Both the position numbers and the translations under genes were made by a program. The notes under the pieces are model-generated. The model made no database searches. It was not told the DNA's origin and was given only the letters and a program-made list of their open reading frames with translations. A DNA stretch of 56,354 nt from assembly GCA_036274075.1 (NCBI GenBank), contig DASUGK010000037.1, positions 1 through 56,354 on the forward strand, read 5' to 3'. Source of the DNA: CADEED01 sp036274075. GTDB taxonomy: Bacteria; Pseudomonadota; Gammaproteobacteria; Steroidobacterales; Steroidobacteraceae. Below are positions 1 through 10,103 of this stretch, piece by piece. How positions within the stretch are numbered: position 1 is the stretch's first letter; each line of letters begins with the position of its first letter.

Positions 1-73
1 CGGCATTCGTTCCCTGACCTGCAATTCCCGTATGTACGGCGGCACGAATGCCGAAATGCCGGCCCGGCACCAT
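1..73. repeat. Dispersed palindromic repeat, copy 1 (cut by window edge)
   Basis: Bases 47-71 repeat, base for base, the right arm (3683-3707) of the large inverted repeat at 3618-3710. Bases 1-10 are the reverse complement of 44-53, so the left arm is cut off by the window start. It lies just downstream of the reverse-strand hydrolase gene ending at 126. Bases 74-125 hold no gene; 100-120 weakly resemble the GACACCA-TTTCC part of the copy at 3581. It is probably a REP-type element that may also act as a transcription end. Confidence 0.7.
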
Positions 74-125
74 CTTCCATCTTCCGCGAATCCCGACAAT
101 CCCTCTCTGACACCACTTTCCGTGA

Positions 126-1049
126 TTAGAGCAGGCCCTGGACGACGCCGGACCAGGCGCGGGCGAGGTTGATGCGGTTATAACCGCCTCCGCCGGTGCC
201 CAGGACGCGACCGTGGCCGAGGGCGTCGGCCAGCTGGGAAAGGTCGCGCGCCGCACGCTGGTGCGTGTCGGCGGTGTAACGCATGTGGGTGATGGGATCG
301 CCTTCGATGCTGTCCGCACCCGCCTGCAGCAGGATGAACTCGGGTTCGAATTTGCGCAGGTGCGCCATCACCCGCGGCCACTCGGCGTCGAAGACGGAAT
401 TGTCGGCGCCCGGAGGCACCGGGATGTTGAGCTTGGTCCCGGCGGCGGCGCCCCGGCCGGTTTCGTGCGCGGTGCCGGTGCCCGGGTAGAGGTAGCGCCC
501 GTCCTCGTGGATGTCGGCGAAGATCAGATCCGGGTCGCTCTCGAAGCCGTAGAACACGCCGTCGCCGTGGTGCGCGTCGATGTCCACGTAGGCGATGCGC
601 TTCAGCCCGTGTTTGCGCCGGAGCATTTCCACCGCCACGCCGCAGTCGTTGAACACGCAGAAGCCCGCGGCACCGGTGCGGGCCGCGTGGTGCAACCCGG
701 CGATGGGAATGAAGGCGCGACGCGCGCGCCCGGCCATGATCTCCTCGGCGGCGAGCAGCGTCGCACCGACCACGTCCGCGGCCGCTTCGTACACGCCGCG
801 CCAGGCCGGAGTATCACCCGCATCGAGGAATCCCTGCCCCGTCAGCGAACGCTCGGCCACCAGGTCGACGTACTCGGCTGTGTGGAAGGACACGAGTTCT
901 TCACGCGTCGCCGCGCGGGTTTCCACCACGCGCACGCGCTTGTCGAGACCGCGCGCCGAGAACTCGGCGAAAAATGCCGCGTGCCGGTCCTGTCCGAAGG
1001 GATGACCGTCGGGAAACCCGTAGCGCGCCAGCCGTTCGCCAGCCACCAC
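126..1049 (-). CDS. Histone deacetylase family (acetoin utilization-like) hydrolase
   Basis: Class II-type deacetylase or acetylpolyamine-amidohydrolase-like enzyme of 307 residues, about the usual length for bacterial members. The family hydrolyses acyl-amide bonds using one zinc. Visible are the tandem histidines H120-H121, the DIDAHHGDG block with likely zinc ligands D158 and H160, the third ligand D246 in QAGADS, and a GGGGY glycine/tyrosine loop near residue 285. The physiological substrate cannot be told from sequence. The start is uncertain: 1049 is GTG, but in-frame coding continues upstream (about 1071) with a GGGGAGAGG box near 1076-1084, so the true start may lie slightly upstream at a rare codon. 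It is transcribed divergently from ettA and has no operon partner. Confidence 0.9.
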   Translation of the reverse strand: MVAGERLARYGFPDGHPFGQDRHAAFFAEFSARGLDKRVRVVETRAATREELVSFHTAEYVDLVAERSLTGQGFLDAGDTPAWRGVYEAAADVVGATLLAAEEIMAGRARRAFIPIAGLHHAARTGAAGFCVFNDCGVAVEMLRRKHGLKRIAYVDIDAHHGDGVFYGFESDPDLIFADIHEDGRYLYPGTGTAHETGRGAAAGTKLNIPVPPGADNSVFDAEWPRVMAHLRKFEPEFILLQAGADSIEGDPITHMRYTADTHQRAARDLSQLADALGHGRVLGTGGGGYNRINLARAWSGVVQGLL

Positions 1050-1187
1050 CAGTACCGAAGTTGACGTGGACAGATTCCTCTCCCCAGCGAAACCCGCCTC
1101 TTTTCAGCGCGCAAACGTAGCACAGAGGCAAGGCCGCTGGAGGTAGAATTCGCGCCCGTTTCCCGTCTGCAAACCCTCCGCAAATCC

Positions 1188-2864
<1,677 letters not shown>

Positions 2865-2880
2865 AGACCAGGGGCCCCCG

Positions 2881-3600
2881 ATGGCGGCAGCCAACGTGTT
2901 GATCGATTCGACCGGCACGATGTACTTCGGCGACGAGCGCGAAACCGCTCGCAATTGCCCGCGTTGCCTCGCGTTCTCGCGCATGACGCCGCAGGCCGTG
3001 CCCACGTTCGACGACCTGCTGCTGCAGAAGCCGCGTTCGATCGGCGTGGTCCTGCGCTGCCACGCCTGCAACGCGCCGGTGTTCCTGCGCTACGCGACGC
3101 GCGCCTTCGCCAGCAACCGCGTGGAGCTATCGCCCCAGGCCTTCGATGTCGAACGGCCGGTCGAGAAATTCGCGTTCAACTACGTCCCCGAGGACGTCGA
3201 GACCTTCTTCCGCGAAGCGCTGGTCTGTTATTCACACAACCAGTACCAGGCGTTCGCCGCGATGTGCCGCCGCACGGCGGCCGTGACCTTCGCCGACCTC
3301 GGCAATTCCACCAAGCTGCGGCTGTTCGACTCGATCACCGACGTGCGCGAGATGGCGGACATCGAGGAAGACACCTTCGCCGTGGTCATGCGCATCATCT
3401 TCGCCGGCAACGCCGAGCCGCTGCTGGACCTTCCGGTCATCAACACCTACCAGGCGGCGGTGCTGCTCGAGGTGATGAAGGATTTCCTGTACCAGGCCTA
3501 CGTGCGCAAGGGCCGCCTGCAGCAGGCGATGAAAGTGCGCAAGTTCTTCGTCGAAGAAGCCACCGCCCGCATGAAAATGGGGTCAGACACCATTTCCTGA
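2881..3600 (+). CDS. Zinc-ribbon/DUF4145-like hypothetical protein
   Basis: Protein of 239 residues with no firm functional assignment. The N-terminal part has two CxxC knuckles (NCPRC and RCHAC) that can form a zinc ribbon. The helical second half (ALVCYSHNQYQAFAAMCRRTAA) resembles DUF4145 domains, which often accompany nucleases or restriction systems, but nothing here shows such a role. It lies 16 bases downstream of ettA. The last eight or so codons (MKMGSDTIS) and the TGA stop are read from a copy of the dispersed GGGGTCAGACACC repeat, so the native C-terminus was probably altered by repeat insertion. Confidence 0.75.
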   Translation: MAAANVLIDSTGTMYFGDERETARNCPRCLAFSRMTPQAVPTFDDLLLQKPRSIGVVLRCHACNAPVFLRYATRAFASNRVELSPQAFDVERPVEKFAFNYVPEDVETFFREALVCYSHNQYQAFAAMCRRTAAVTFADLGNSTKLRLFDSITDVREMADIEEDTFAVVMRIIFAGNAEPLLDLPVINTYQAAVLLEVMKDFLYQAYVRKGRLQQAMKVRKFFVEEATARMKMGSDTIS

Positions 3601-3710
3601 AGGACGGTGCAGCAAGAGACGGTGCCGGGCCGGCATTTCGGCATTAGTACATCGTCTTCGACGCGCTGCTGAGCGCCGCACCAATGCCGAAATGCCGGCC
3701 CGGCACCGTC
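3581..3710. repeat. Dispersed palindromic repeat, copy 2, with 28-bp perfect arms
   Basis: Bases 3618-3645 and 3683-3710 are perfect inverted repeats of 28 bp around a 37-base spacer. Left of them, a GGGGTCAGACACC box (3581-3593) begins the unit. The element lies between two convergent genes (2881-3600 and purL, ending at 3717), so the hairpin would form in transcripts from both sides and could work as a bidirectional terminator. There is no U-tract. The right arm recurs at 47-71. Confidence 0.85.
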
Positions 3711-3716
3711 CTTTAT

Positions 3717-6700
3717 TCAGCCGACCCATTTACGGGCGTTGCCGAACATGCGGAACCAGCCGGAGTATTCGCCGGCGCCGTCGGGGCGCCAGGAGTTCTG
3801 CACATAGCGGAACGATCGCTCGGGGTGCGGCATGGTGATGGTGACGCGGCCGTCCGCGTTGGTGACCGCGGCGATGCCGAACGGCGAGCCGTTGGGATTC
3901 GCAGGATACGTCGCCGCGATCCGGCGATTGCCCTCGATGTAACGCGCGCTGACGAGTCCCGAGGCGGAAAACGCCTGCGCGTCCGCGTCGTTCGCGAACT
4001 CGGCGCGGCCCTCTCCATGGGCAACGGCAATCGGCAGCATCGAGCCATCCATGCCGTCGAAGAAGATGGACGGCGACTTCGACAGCTCCACCAGCGAGAA
4101 GCGCCCTTCGAACTGCTCGCCGCGGTTGCGCACGAATCGCGGCCAGCTGGCGGCGCCCGGCACGATCTCCTTGAGCGCGGCGAACATCTGGCAGCCATTG
4201 CACACGCCCAGCGAGAACGTGTCCTTGCGCTCGAAGAAGCGCTGGAATTCTTCGCGCGTCTGCGGGTGGTAGAGGATTGACTTGGCCCAGCCCTCGCCCG
4301 CGCCCAGCACGTCGCCGTAGGAGAAACCGCCGCAGGCCACGAGCCCGCGGAAATCCGCGAGTTTCACGCGGCCCGAGAGCACGTCGCTCATGTGCACGTC
4401 GTGCGACTCGAAGCCCACGCGTTCCATGACCGCGCCCATCTCCACCTGGCTGTTCACGCCCTGCTCGCGCAGGATCGCCACCTTCGGCCGCGCCGCGTGG
4501 ACGAACGGTGCGCAGATGTCTTCGTCCGGATCGAAGGTGAGCGCGACGTTGAGTCCCGGCGCGCCGGTATCACACGCTGCCGCGAATTCCTCGCGCGCGC
4601 AGCCCGGTTCGTCGCGCAGCTCGCGCATGCGGAACGAGGTCTCGGACCACGCGCGCCGCAGGTCTTCCCAGGTCTCGTCGATGCGGCCCGTGGCGGCCTC
4701 GATGCGGACACGCATTTCGCGCGAGGGCGCGCCGATATCGTGGCTGAGTTCGCCGAGCCCGTGTTTTTCCAGGATCGCGTGCGCGGCACCGGCCTGCCCC
4801 GCCTTCACCTGCAGCACCACGCCCGGCTCTTCGCTGAACAACGCGCCGGCCGCGCCGTTGGCGCCGGCGGGTAGTTTGACGTCCAGGCCGCAGTGCCCGG
4901 CGAAAGCCATCTCGGCCAGGGTCGCGAACACGCCGCCGTCCGAGCGGTCGTGGTAGGCGAGCACCAGGTCCTGCGCCCGCAGCTCGGCCAGCGCGGCGGC
5001 CAGTCCCGCCAGTAGTTCGGGATCATCGAGGTCGGGCGGCGTCGCGCCCAACGCACCATGCACCTGCGCCAGTGAAGATCCGCCGAGCCGGTTCTTCCCC
5101 GCGCCGAGATCCACGAACAGCAGCTTGGTCGCGCCGAGGTCGGTGCGCAGCTGCGGCGTCCAGGTCCGGCGCACGTCGCCCACCGGTGCGAAGGCCGAGA
5201 CGATCAGCGACACCGGCGCAACGACGGATTTCTTCGCGCCGCCCTCGCTCCACACCGTCTTCATTGACAGCGAGTCCTTGCCCACGGGGATGGCGATGCC
5301 CAGCGCCGGGCAGAGTTCCTCACCCACGGCGTGCACCGTGGCGTACAGCGCCGCGTCTTCGCCGGGCTCGCCGCAGGCCGCCATCCAGTTGGCCGACAGG
5401 CGCACGTTGCGCAGCGAGCCGATGTCGGCCGCGAGAATGTTGGTGAGCGCCTCGCCCACCGCGAGCCGGCCCGAGGCCGGCGCATCGAGCACGGCCACCG
5501 GCGTGCGTTCGCCCATGGCCATGGCTTCGCCGGTGTGGCCGAAGTAGTCGGAGATCGTGACCGCGACGTCGGCCACCGGGACCTGCCATGGGCCCACCAT
5601 CTGGTCGCGGCTGATCATGCCGCCCACCGTGCGATCGCCGATCGAGATCAGGAAAGTCTTGTCCGCGACCGCCGGGAAACGCAGCAAGCGGTATGCGGCC
5701 TCGCGCAGGTCGATGCCCGCCAGCGCCAGCGACTCCTGCGGCGGCGTCACGCGCTTGACGTCGCGCAGCATCTTGGGTGCCTTGCCCAGCAACACCTCGA
5801 GCGGCAGGTCGACGGGCCGCGTGCCATTCCTGCGGTCCTCGAGCACCAGCACGCCGGTGCCGTCGATGGTGCCGAGCACGGCGAACGGGCAGCGCTCGCG
5901 CCGGCAGATGGCCGCGAAGTCCTCGAGGCGCGCCGCGTCGACGATGAGCACGTAGCGCTCCTGCGACTCGTTGCACCACAGCTCCATGGGCGACATGCCG
6001 GGCTCATCGTTCGGGATGGCGCCGAGATCGATGACGGCGCCGCGCCCCGGCGTGTGCGCCACGGCTTCGGGCACCGCGTTCGACAATCCACCCGCGCCCA
6101 CGTCGTGGATCAGCAGGATCGGATTCTGGTTCCAGCGTGCACTGCACCTGTCGATGACTTCCTGCGCGCGGCGCTGGATCTCCGGATTGCCGCGCTGCAC
6201 GGAGGCGAAGTCGAGATCGGCGCTCGACGCGCCGGAGCCCATCGACGAGGCGGCGCCGCCACCGAGGCCGATGAGCATCGCGGGGCCACCCAGCACCACG
6301 ATCTTCGCGCCCACGGGAATCTCGCATTTCTCGACGTGCTTGCGGCGCACGTTGCCCATGCCGCCCGCGATCATGATGGGCTTGTGATAACCGCGCGTGC
6401 GGTTCGCGGCGTCACCCGCCGCCGCCTGCTCGAAGCTGCGGAAGTAGCCGCAGATGTTTGGCCGGCCGAATTCGTTGTTGAAAGCCGCGCCGCCGATGGG
6501 GCCCTCGATCATGATGTCGAGCGCGGAGACGATGCGGTCGGGCTTCCCGATCGTCTTTTCCCAGGGCTGTTCGAACCCGGGAATGAGCAGGTGCGAAACC
6601 GAGAATCCCGTGAGGCCGGCCTTGGGTTTCGCGCCGCGGCCGGTTGCGCCCTCGTCGCGGATCTCGCCACCGGAACCGGTCGCCGCGCCCGGGAACGGCG

Positions 6701-7607
6701 AGATCGCGGTCGGGTGGTTGTGCGTCTCCACCTTCATGAGGATGTCGATGGGCTCCTCGACCGCGCCGTAGATGTCGTTCTCCGGATTCGGGAAGTAACG
6801 CTTGCCCAACGGCCCTTCGATCACCGCGGCGTTGTCGCGATACGCCGAGAGCACGCCCTGCGGATTCATCGCGTGCGTGTTGCGGATCATCGCGAACAGC
6901 GACTTGGGCTGCTTCTGCCCGTCGATGATCCAGTCGGCGTTGAAGATCTTGTGGCGGCAGTGCTCGGAGTTCGCCTGCGCGAACATCATGAGCTCGACGT
7001 CGGTCGGATCGCGTTTCAGCGCCGCGAAGTTCTTCACCAGGTAGTCGATCTCGTCGTCCGACAGCGCGAGGCCGAGCTCGAGGTTCGCCTTCACCAGCGC
7101 GTCGCGCCCCGTGGCCAGCGACACGATGCGCAGCGGGCGTGTCTTCTCGTGCTCGAACAGTCGCGCAGCCCCGGCGCGGTCGAGCAGCACGGTCTCGGTC
7201 ATGCGGTCGAACAGCGGCGCCGCGAGCGCGCGCAGTTGATCGGGCGACGGCCTGCCGTTCGTGGCCAGCGTCCAAACGATGCCGCGTTCGATTCGCAGCA
7301 CGGCGTCGAGCCCGCACACCTTGGCGATGTCGGTGGCCTTGCTTGACCAGGGGGAGATGGTTCCGAAGCGGGGGACGACAATAATTTCTTCGCCCTGGAC
7401 TTTCGCCGCCGCGCCCTCGCGCGGCCCGTAAGTCAGCAGGCGCTCGAGCAGCGCGCGTTCACGCGCGTCGAGATCTCGTTCGAGATCGACGAAGTGGACG
7501 AATCGCGCGGTGATGGCCCCGAGGCCGGGACTCAGTTTCTCGAGGGCCGGGCGCAGCTTGGCGATGCGGAAATCGGAAACTGCGAGGGCGCCGGGAAGCT
7601 CGATCAT
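3717..7607 (-). CDS. purL: Phosphoribosylformylglycinamidine synthase, single-chain
   Basis: Fourth step of de novo purine synthesis: FGAR plus glutamine plus ATP gives FGAM. The 1296 residues match the fused gammaproteobacterial and eukaryotic form (E. coli 1295). Seen in order are the N-terminal PurS-like region, FGAM synthase motifs (KVETHNHPTAI, GGGAASSMG, HDVGAGGLSNA), a second synthase half (HDRSDGG), and the C-terminal class I glutaminase with its nucleophile in LGVCNGCQMF and a later HGEGRAEF. The ATG at 7607 (MIELPGAL) is the correct start. The frame stays open upstream to beyond 7799, but that part is repeat and RTX-remnant DNA and is unlikely to be translated. Confidence 0.98.
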   Translation of the reverse strand: MIELPGALAVSDFRIAKLRPALEKLSPGLGAITARFVHFVDLERDLDARERALLERLLTYGPREGAAAKVQGEEIIVVPRFGTISPWSSKATDIAKVCGLDAVLRIERGIVWTLATNGRPSPDQLRALAAPLFDRMTETVLLDRAGAARLFEHEKTRPLRIVSLATGRDALVKANLELGLALSDDEIDYLVKNFAALKRDPTDVELMMFAQANSEHCRHKIFNADWIIDGQKQPKSLFAMIRNTHAMNPQGVLSAYRDNAAVIEGPLGKRYFPNPENDIYGAVEEPIDILMKVETHNHPTAISPFPGAATGSGGEIRDEGATGRGAKPKAGLTGFSVSHLLIPGFEQPWEKTIGKPDRIVSALDIMIEGPIGGAAFNNEFGRPNICGYFRSFEQAAAGDAANRTRGYHKPIMIAGGMGNVRRKHVEKCEIPVGAKIVVLGGPAMLIGLGGGAASSMGSGASSADLDFASVQRGNPEIQRRAQEVIDRCSARWNQNPILLIHDVGAGGLSNAVPEAVAHTPGRGAVIDLGAIPNDEPGMSPMELWCNESQERYVLIVDAARLEDFAAICRRERCPFAVLGTIDGTGVLVLEDRRNGTRPVDLPLEVLLGKAPKMLRDVKRVTPPQESLALAGIDLREAAYRLLRFPAVADKTFLISIGDRTVGGMISRDQMVGPWQVPVADVAVTISDYFGHTGEAMAMGERTPVAVLDAPASGRLAVGEALTNILAADIGSLRNVRLSANWMAACGEPGEDAALYATVHAVGEELCPALGIAIPVGKDSLSMKTVWSEGGAKKSVVAPVSLIVSAFAPVGDVRRTWTPQLRTDLGATKLLFVDLGAGKNRLGGSSLAQVHGALGATPPDLDDPELLAGLAAALAELRAQDLVLAYHDRSDGGVFATLAEMAFAGHCGLDVKLPAGANGAAGALFSEEPGVVLQVKAGQAGAAHAILEKHGLGELSHDIGAPSREMRVRIEAATGRIDETWEDLRRAWSETSFRMRELRDEPGCAREEFAAACDTGAPGLNVALTFDPDEDICAPFVHAARPKVAILREQGVNSQVEMGAVMERVGFESHDVHMSDVLSGRVKLADFRGLVACGGFSYGDVLGAGEGWAKSILYHPQTREEFQRFFERKDTFSLGVCNGCQMFAALKEIVPGAASWPRFVRNRGEQFEGRFSLVELSKSPSIFFDGMDGSMLPIAVAHGEGRAEFANDADAQAFSASGLVSARYIEGNRRIAATYPANPNGSPFGIAAVTNADGRVTITMPHPERSFRYVQNSWRPDGAGEYSGWFRMFGNARKWVG

Positions 7608-7632
7608 TGGGGCCGCGCATTGTAATGCAGAA

Positions 7633-7716
7633 ATGGGGTCAGGCCCATTTCCTGGAAAACGGTGCCAGAGCTGGCGAACCTTGGCACCGTTTCCGGGAAT
7701 CGGGGTCCGGCCCACC
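7633..7716. repeat. Dispersed palindromic repeat, copy 3
   Basis: An 11-bp perfect stem (7657-7667 with 7682-7692) lies inside a longer imperfect inverted repeat. A GGGGTCAGGCCC box (7635-7646) is mirrored by a GGGGTCCGGCCC box (7702-7713). The GGGGTCAG start and the CGGTGCC core link it to the copy at 3581-3710. It sits directly upstream of purL, where it would lie in the leader or interrupt the promoter region. Confidence 0.75.
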
Positions 7717-7719
7717 CCT

Positions 7720-7892
7720 CCGAAGGTCGAGGCGATCAGCGCTGGTGGCGCCCGCCCGGAAAACTCGAGGAGGGTCAGGTCATCCTCGCCCCAGAACAAA
7801 TCGTCGCCCGCACCACCGGAGAGCGTGTCGTTGCCGGTGCCGCCGTTGAAGTCGTCCGCGCCTGCTCCGCGCCGCGCTGCGGCGCGGGCTAG
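7720..7892 (-). pseudogene. Remnant of an RTX (calcium-binding nonapeptide) repeat protein
   Basis: Read on the reverse strand, 7862-7779 encodes tandem nonapeptide-like repeats: GADDFNGGTGNDTLSGG, then AGDDLFWGEDD. This is the GGxGxDxLx pattern of hemolysin-type calcium-binding proteins. The frame continues with LTLLEFSGRAPPAL towards the repeat at 7633. Upstream it is in frame with the DUF1820 TAG stop, and there is no ATG or ribosome-binding site. About 45 residues remain of what are usually proteins of hundreds or thousands of residues, so I read it as a decayed C-terminal fragment. Chance similarity is unlikely given the repeated motif. Confidence 0.6.
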
Positions 7893-8237
7893 CTACTTCT
7901 TGCCGCCCGGATCGTTGCCGGCGGGCGAGTACATGCCCATGGGGAACTGGGCGACGTTGCCGCCCTCGAGAGCGGTGATCTTGCTGACGCCCTGCTTCTT
8001 CACTTCGTCGATGCGCAGGATGGAATGCATGGGCAGCATGGTGCACTTGACGCCCGTGAATTCGGACTTGATGCGTTCCTCGGAGGGGTCGAGGACCACC
8101 GTAGTACGTTCCCCGAATACCAGCTCTTCGACCTCGATGAACCCGAACAGGCGCCCCTGGCTGACCTTGCGGGCATAAACCTCGTAAACCTTGCCCTGGT
8201 TCACGAACATAATCTTGAAAATGTGACTGGATGCCAT
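7893..8237 (-). CDS. DUF1820 family protein
   Basis: Small cytoplasmic protein (114 residues from the ATG at 8237) beginning MASSHIFKIMFVNQGKVYEVYARKV, the hallmark opening of DUF1820. The family is conserved in Gammaproteobacteria and has no known function. The frame extends upstream to 8273, but the family N-terminus supports 8237. A 7-bp hairpin lies just upstream at 8250-8268. The C-terminus (MYSPAGNDPGGKK) is intact and is followed at once by the RTX remnant. Confidence 0.85.
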   Translation of the reverse strand: MASSHIFKIMFVNQGKVYEVYARKVSQGRLFGFIEVEELVFGERTTVVLDPSEERIKSEFTGVKCTMLPMHSILRIDEVKKQGVSKITALEGGNVAQFPMGMYSPAGNDPGGKK

Positions 8238-8249
8238 CGATCCGACTAG

Positions 8250-8268
8250 GGGGCAGTTAACCTGCCCC
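8250..8268. other. Short perfect hairpin in the divergent DUF1820/FHA intergenic region
   Basis: GGGGCAG and CTGCCCC form a 7-bp stem around a TTAAC loop. It lies between the starts of the divergent genes at 8237 and 8319. It could be an operator for either gene or a leader structure; nothing else in the 81-base gap identifies its role. Confidence 0.45.
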
Positions 8269-8318
8269 TTCATACACGTATGGGCCGCGGGAAGCTAGGG
8301 CCCTGAGGGTACCGATAC

Positions 8319-9626
8319 ATGGCGCTCCGGATGCGCGTCATCAGCGAACATCGCCTGCAAATGGGCGACAAGAGCACTTTTGTCTTCGGAGTTTCTGGCG
8401 GAAGCATCGGGCGTTCCGCCGAGAACGACTGGGTGTTGCCCGATGACATGCGTTACGTATCCGGACGTCACGCGCGCATCATTTTCCACAAGGGCCGCTA
8501 CCTGTTGCAGGACACCTCCAGCAACGGCACTTACGTGAACGACAACGACCGGCCGCTCGGCAGCCAGAATCCGCACGAGCTCAAGTCCGGCGACATCCTG
8601 CGCATCGGCGAATACCACGTGCAGGTGCAGATCGATTCCTCCACCGATTTCAGCCTCGACGACAGCGCGCTCTACAAGCGCTCCAGCGGCTCGACCAGCA
8701 CGCGCCGCCGCCCGCCGCCGGGGGATCTCGGCGCCTCGCTGCGGCTGGAGAACCTGCTCGAGGCCAGCAACGACATCTCCAGCGACGAGCTCAAGCCCGT
8801 GAATGCCTTCGGCCAGGCGGTCTCGTCGCGCACGCGCGCCCTGCACCAGACGCAGGACGTGCCGAAGGAATCCTCCACCGCTCCCGAGCTCGAGGTGGAT
8901 TCGGCGGCCGTGGCGCGCCGCATCGCGCGCCTCGCCAAGGCCGCCGCCAAGCAGCAGGAGGCCAAGCAGCAGTCCTCGCCGCCCACCGTTCCCGCTCCCT
9001 CTCCCGCGCCCGTGTCTTCCCCACCGGCGCACGACAACACCCCCGGCCTGCAGGCGTTCTGCCGCGGCGCCGGTATCGGGCCCGAGACACTTCCCGTCGA
9101 TGCCCATGCGCGCATGTTGCACCTGGCCGGACAGCTGCTGCGCGAATCGCTGCTCGGCCTCAAGGCCAGCAACCGCAGCCAGCAGGAGCAGCGCAACCAG
9201 CTGCGCGTGACCTGGGAGAAGCCGCGCGCCGACATGTTGCCGTCGCTCGAACGGCACAGCGTCGAGGAGCTCATCCAGGAACTGCTCAAGGCGCACGACA
9301 GCCGGCGCTTCGACGCCGTCAACTGGCTGCGCGAATCCTTCGCGTCCACGCGCCAGCACGACGACGCCATGATGCGCGCGATGTTCGCCGCCTTCCTCGA
9401 CTTCGTGGGCCGGCTGGATCCGCGCGACCTCGCCACGCGTTTCGAGCGCAGCTCACGCCGCAAGGCCATGGGCAACTGGGAGCTGTACGGCGAGTTCTAT
9501 CGCAGCCTGTGCGAGACACCGCCGGGCACGTTGCCGCACATCTTCGTCGAGACCTTCGCGCAGAGCTACGACCAGGTGGCGCGCGAAGACGAACAGGGCT
9601 CCTCGCACTCCAGCGACGCCGCCTGA
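8319..9626 (+). CDS. Type VI secretion-associated FHA domain protein (TagH/Fha-like), orphan
   Basis: Protein of 435 residues with an N-terminal forkhead-associated domain (about residues 25-95), which binds phosphothreonine: GSIGRSAEN, SGRHARI and TSSNGTYVND are its conserved loops. A low-complexity Pro/Ser/Ala linker follows (about 120-240). The C-terminal helical domain (about 245-425, LQAFCRGAGI to WELYGEFYRSLCE) matches the conserved C-terminus of T6SS FHA proteins. In known systems such FHA proteins are phosphorylated by PpkA and license assembly. No other T6SS gene lies in this window. A palindromic repeat follows the stop codon. Confidence 0.85.
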   Translation: MALRMRVISEHRLQMGDKSTFVFGVSGGSIGRSAENDWVLPDDMRYVSGRHARIIFHKGRYLLQDTSSNGTYVNDNDRPLGSQNPHELKSGDILRIGEYHVQVQIDSSTDFSLDDSALYKRSSGSTSTRRRPPPGDLGASLRLENLLEASNDISSDELKPVNAFGQAVSSRTRALHQTQDVPKESSTAPELEVDSAAVARRIARLAKAAAKQQEAKQQSSPPTVPAPSPAPVSSPPAHDNTPGLQAFCRGAGIGPETLPVDAHARMLHLAGQLLRESLLGLKASNRSQQEQRNQLRVTWEKPRADMLPSLERHSVEELIQELLKAHDSRRFDAVNWLRESFASTRQHDDAMMRAMFAAFLDFVGRLDPRDLATRFERSSRRKAMGNWELYGEFYRSLCETPPGTLPHIFVETFAQSYDQVAREDEQGSSHSSDAA

Positions 9627-9628
9627 TC

Positions 9629-9681
9629 GGGGACAGATTTGTTTGTACCCGATTTCAAATCGGGTACAAATAAACGTCCCC
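9629..9681. repeat. GGGGACAG-type palindromic repeat / possible terminator
   Basis: A 14-bp perfect stem (9642-9655 with 9657-9670, one-base centre) is bracketed by GGGGAC (9629-9634) and GTCCCC (9676-9681). It starts three bases after the stop codon of the FHA gene and could end its transcript, although there is no run of T. It resembles the GGGGACAG class of bacterial interspersed palindromes and differs in sequence from the copies at 1, 3581 and 7633. Confidence 0.75.
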
Positions 9682-9752
9682 TGTCGAAACTCCCACCCTG
9701 CCATTCGTTTAGGGGATGAAACCGGCGCACTGCCGGTATCCGAGGCGAGACC

Positions 9753-10103
9753 ATGAAACAATACCTGCTCAGCGTGTGTTACCCGGCCGACGGCAAGCAG
9801 CCTCCACCCGACGTATTGCAGCGGATCATGCGTGACGTACACGCCATCCAGGACGAGATGCAGGCAGCCGGGGTGTGGGTCTTCGCGGGCGGGTTGCATC
9901 CGGCCAACACCGCCACCGTGCTGCGCCACCAGCGCGGCGACGTCGTCACCACCGACGGGCCGTTCATCGAGAGCAAGGAGCAGATCGGCGGTATCACCAT
10001 CGTCAAGGCGCCGGATCTCGACGCGGCGCTCGGCTGGGGACGCAAACTGGCGCGCGCCATCGGCACGCCCATCGAGGTGCGCCCCTTCATGGAAAACCAC
10101 TGA
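9753..10103 (+). CDS. YciI/DGPF-domain protein paired with an ECF sigma factor
   Basis: Protein of 116 residues of the YCII-related family, with the diagnostic DGPF segment (VVTTDGPFIESKEQIGG) near residue 68. Members are small ferredoxin-like-fold proteins with no firmly known reaction. They are very commonly encoded directly before an ECF42-type sigma factor, exactly as here, so a role in sensing or signalling for that sigma factor is a reasonable inference. The stop codon overlaps the presumed start of the next gene. The ATG at 9753 follows a GAGGCGAG stretch that can serve as a ribosome-binding site. Confidence 0.9.
   Translation: MKQYLLSVCYPADGKQPPPDVLQRIMRDVHAIQDEMQAAGVWVFAGGLHPANTATVLRHQRGDVVTTDGPFIESKEQIGGITIVKAPDLDAALGWGRKLARAIGTPIEVRPFMENH

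Noticed and set aside
5331..7346. 671-codon forward open frame across purL
   Set aside because: Antisense to PurL with low-complexity His/Arg/Ala content and no start site or ribosome-binding site of note.
3717..7799. Longer PurL with 64 extra N-terminal residues
   Set aside because: The extension encodes RTX-remnant and palindromic-repeat DNA; the family N-terminus starts at 7607.
8295..9359. 354-codon reverse frame over the FHA gene
   Set aside because: Antisense to a protein with clear FHA and T6SS C-terminal domains; no motifs of its own.
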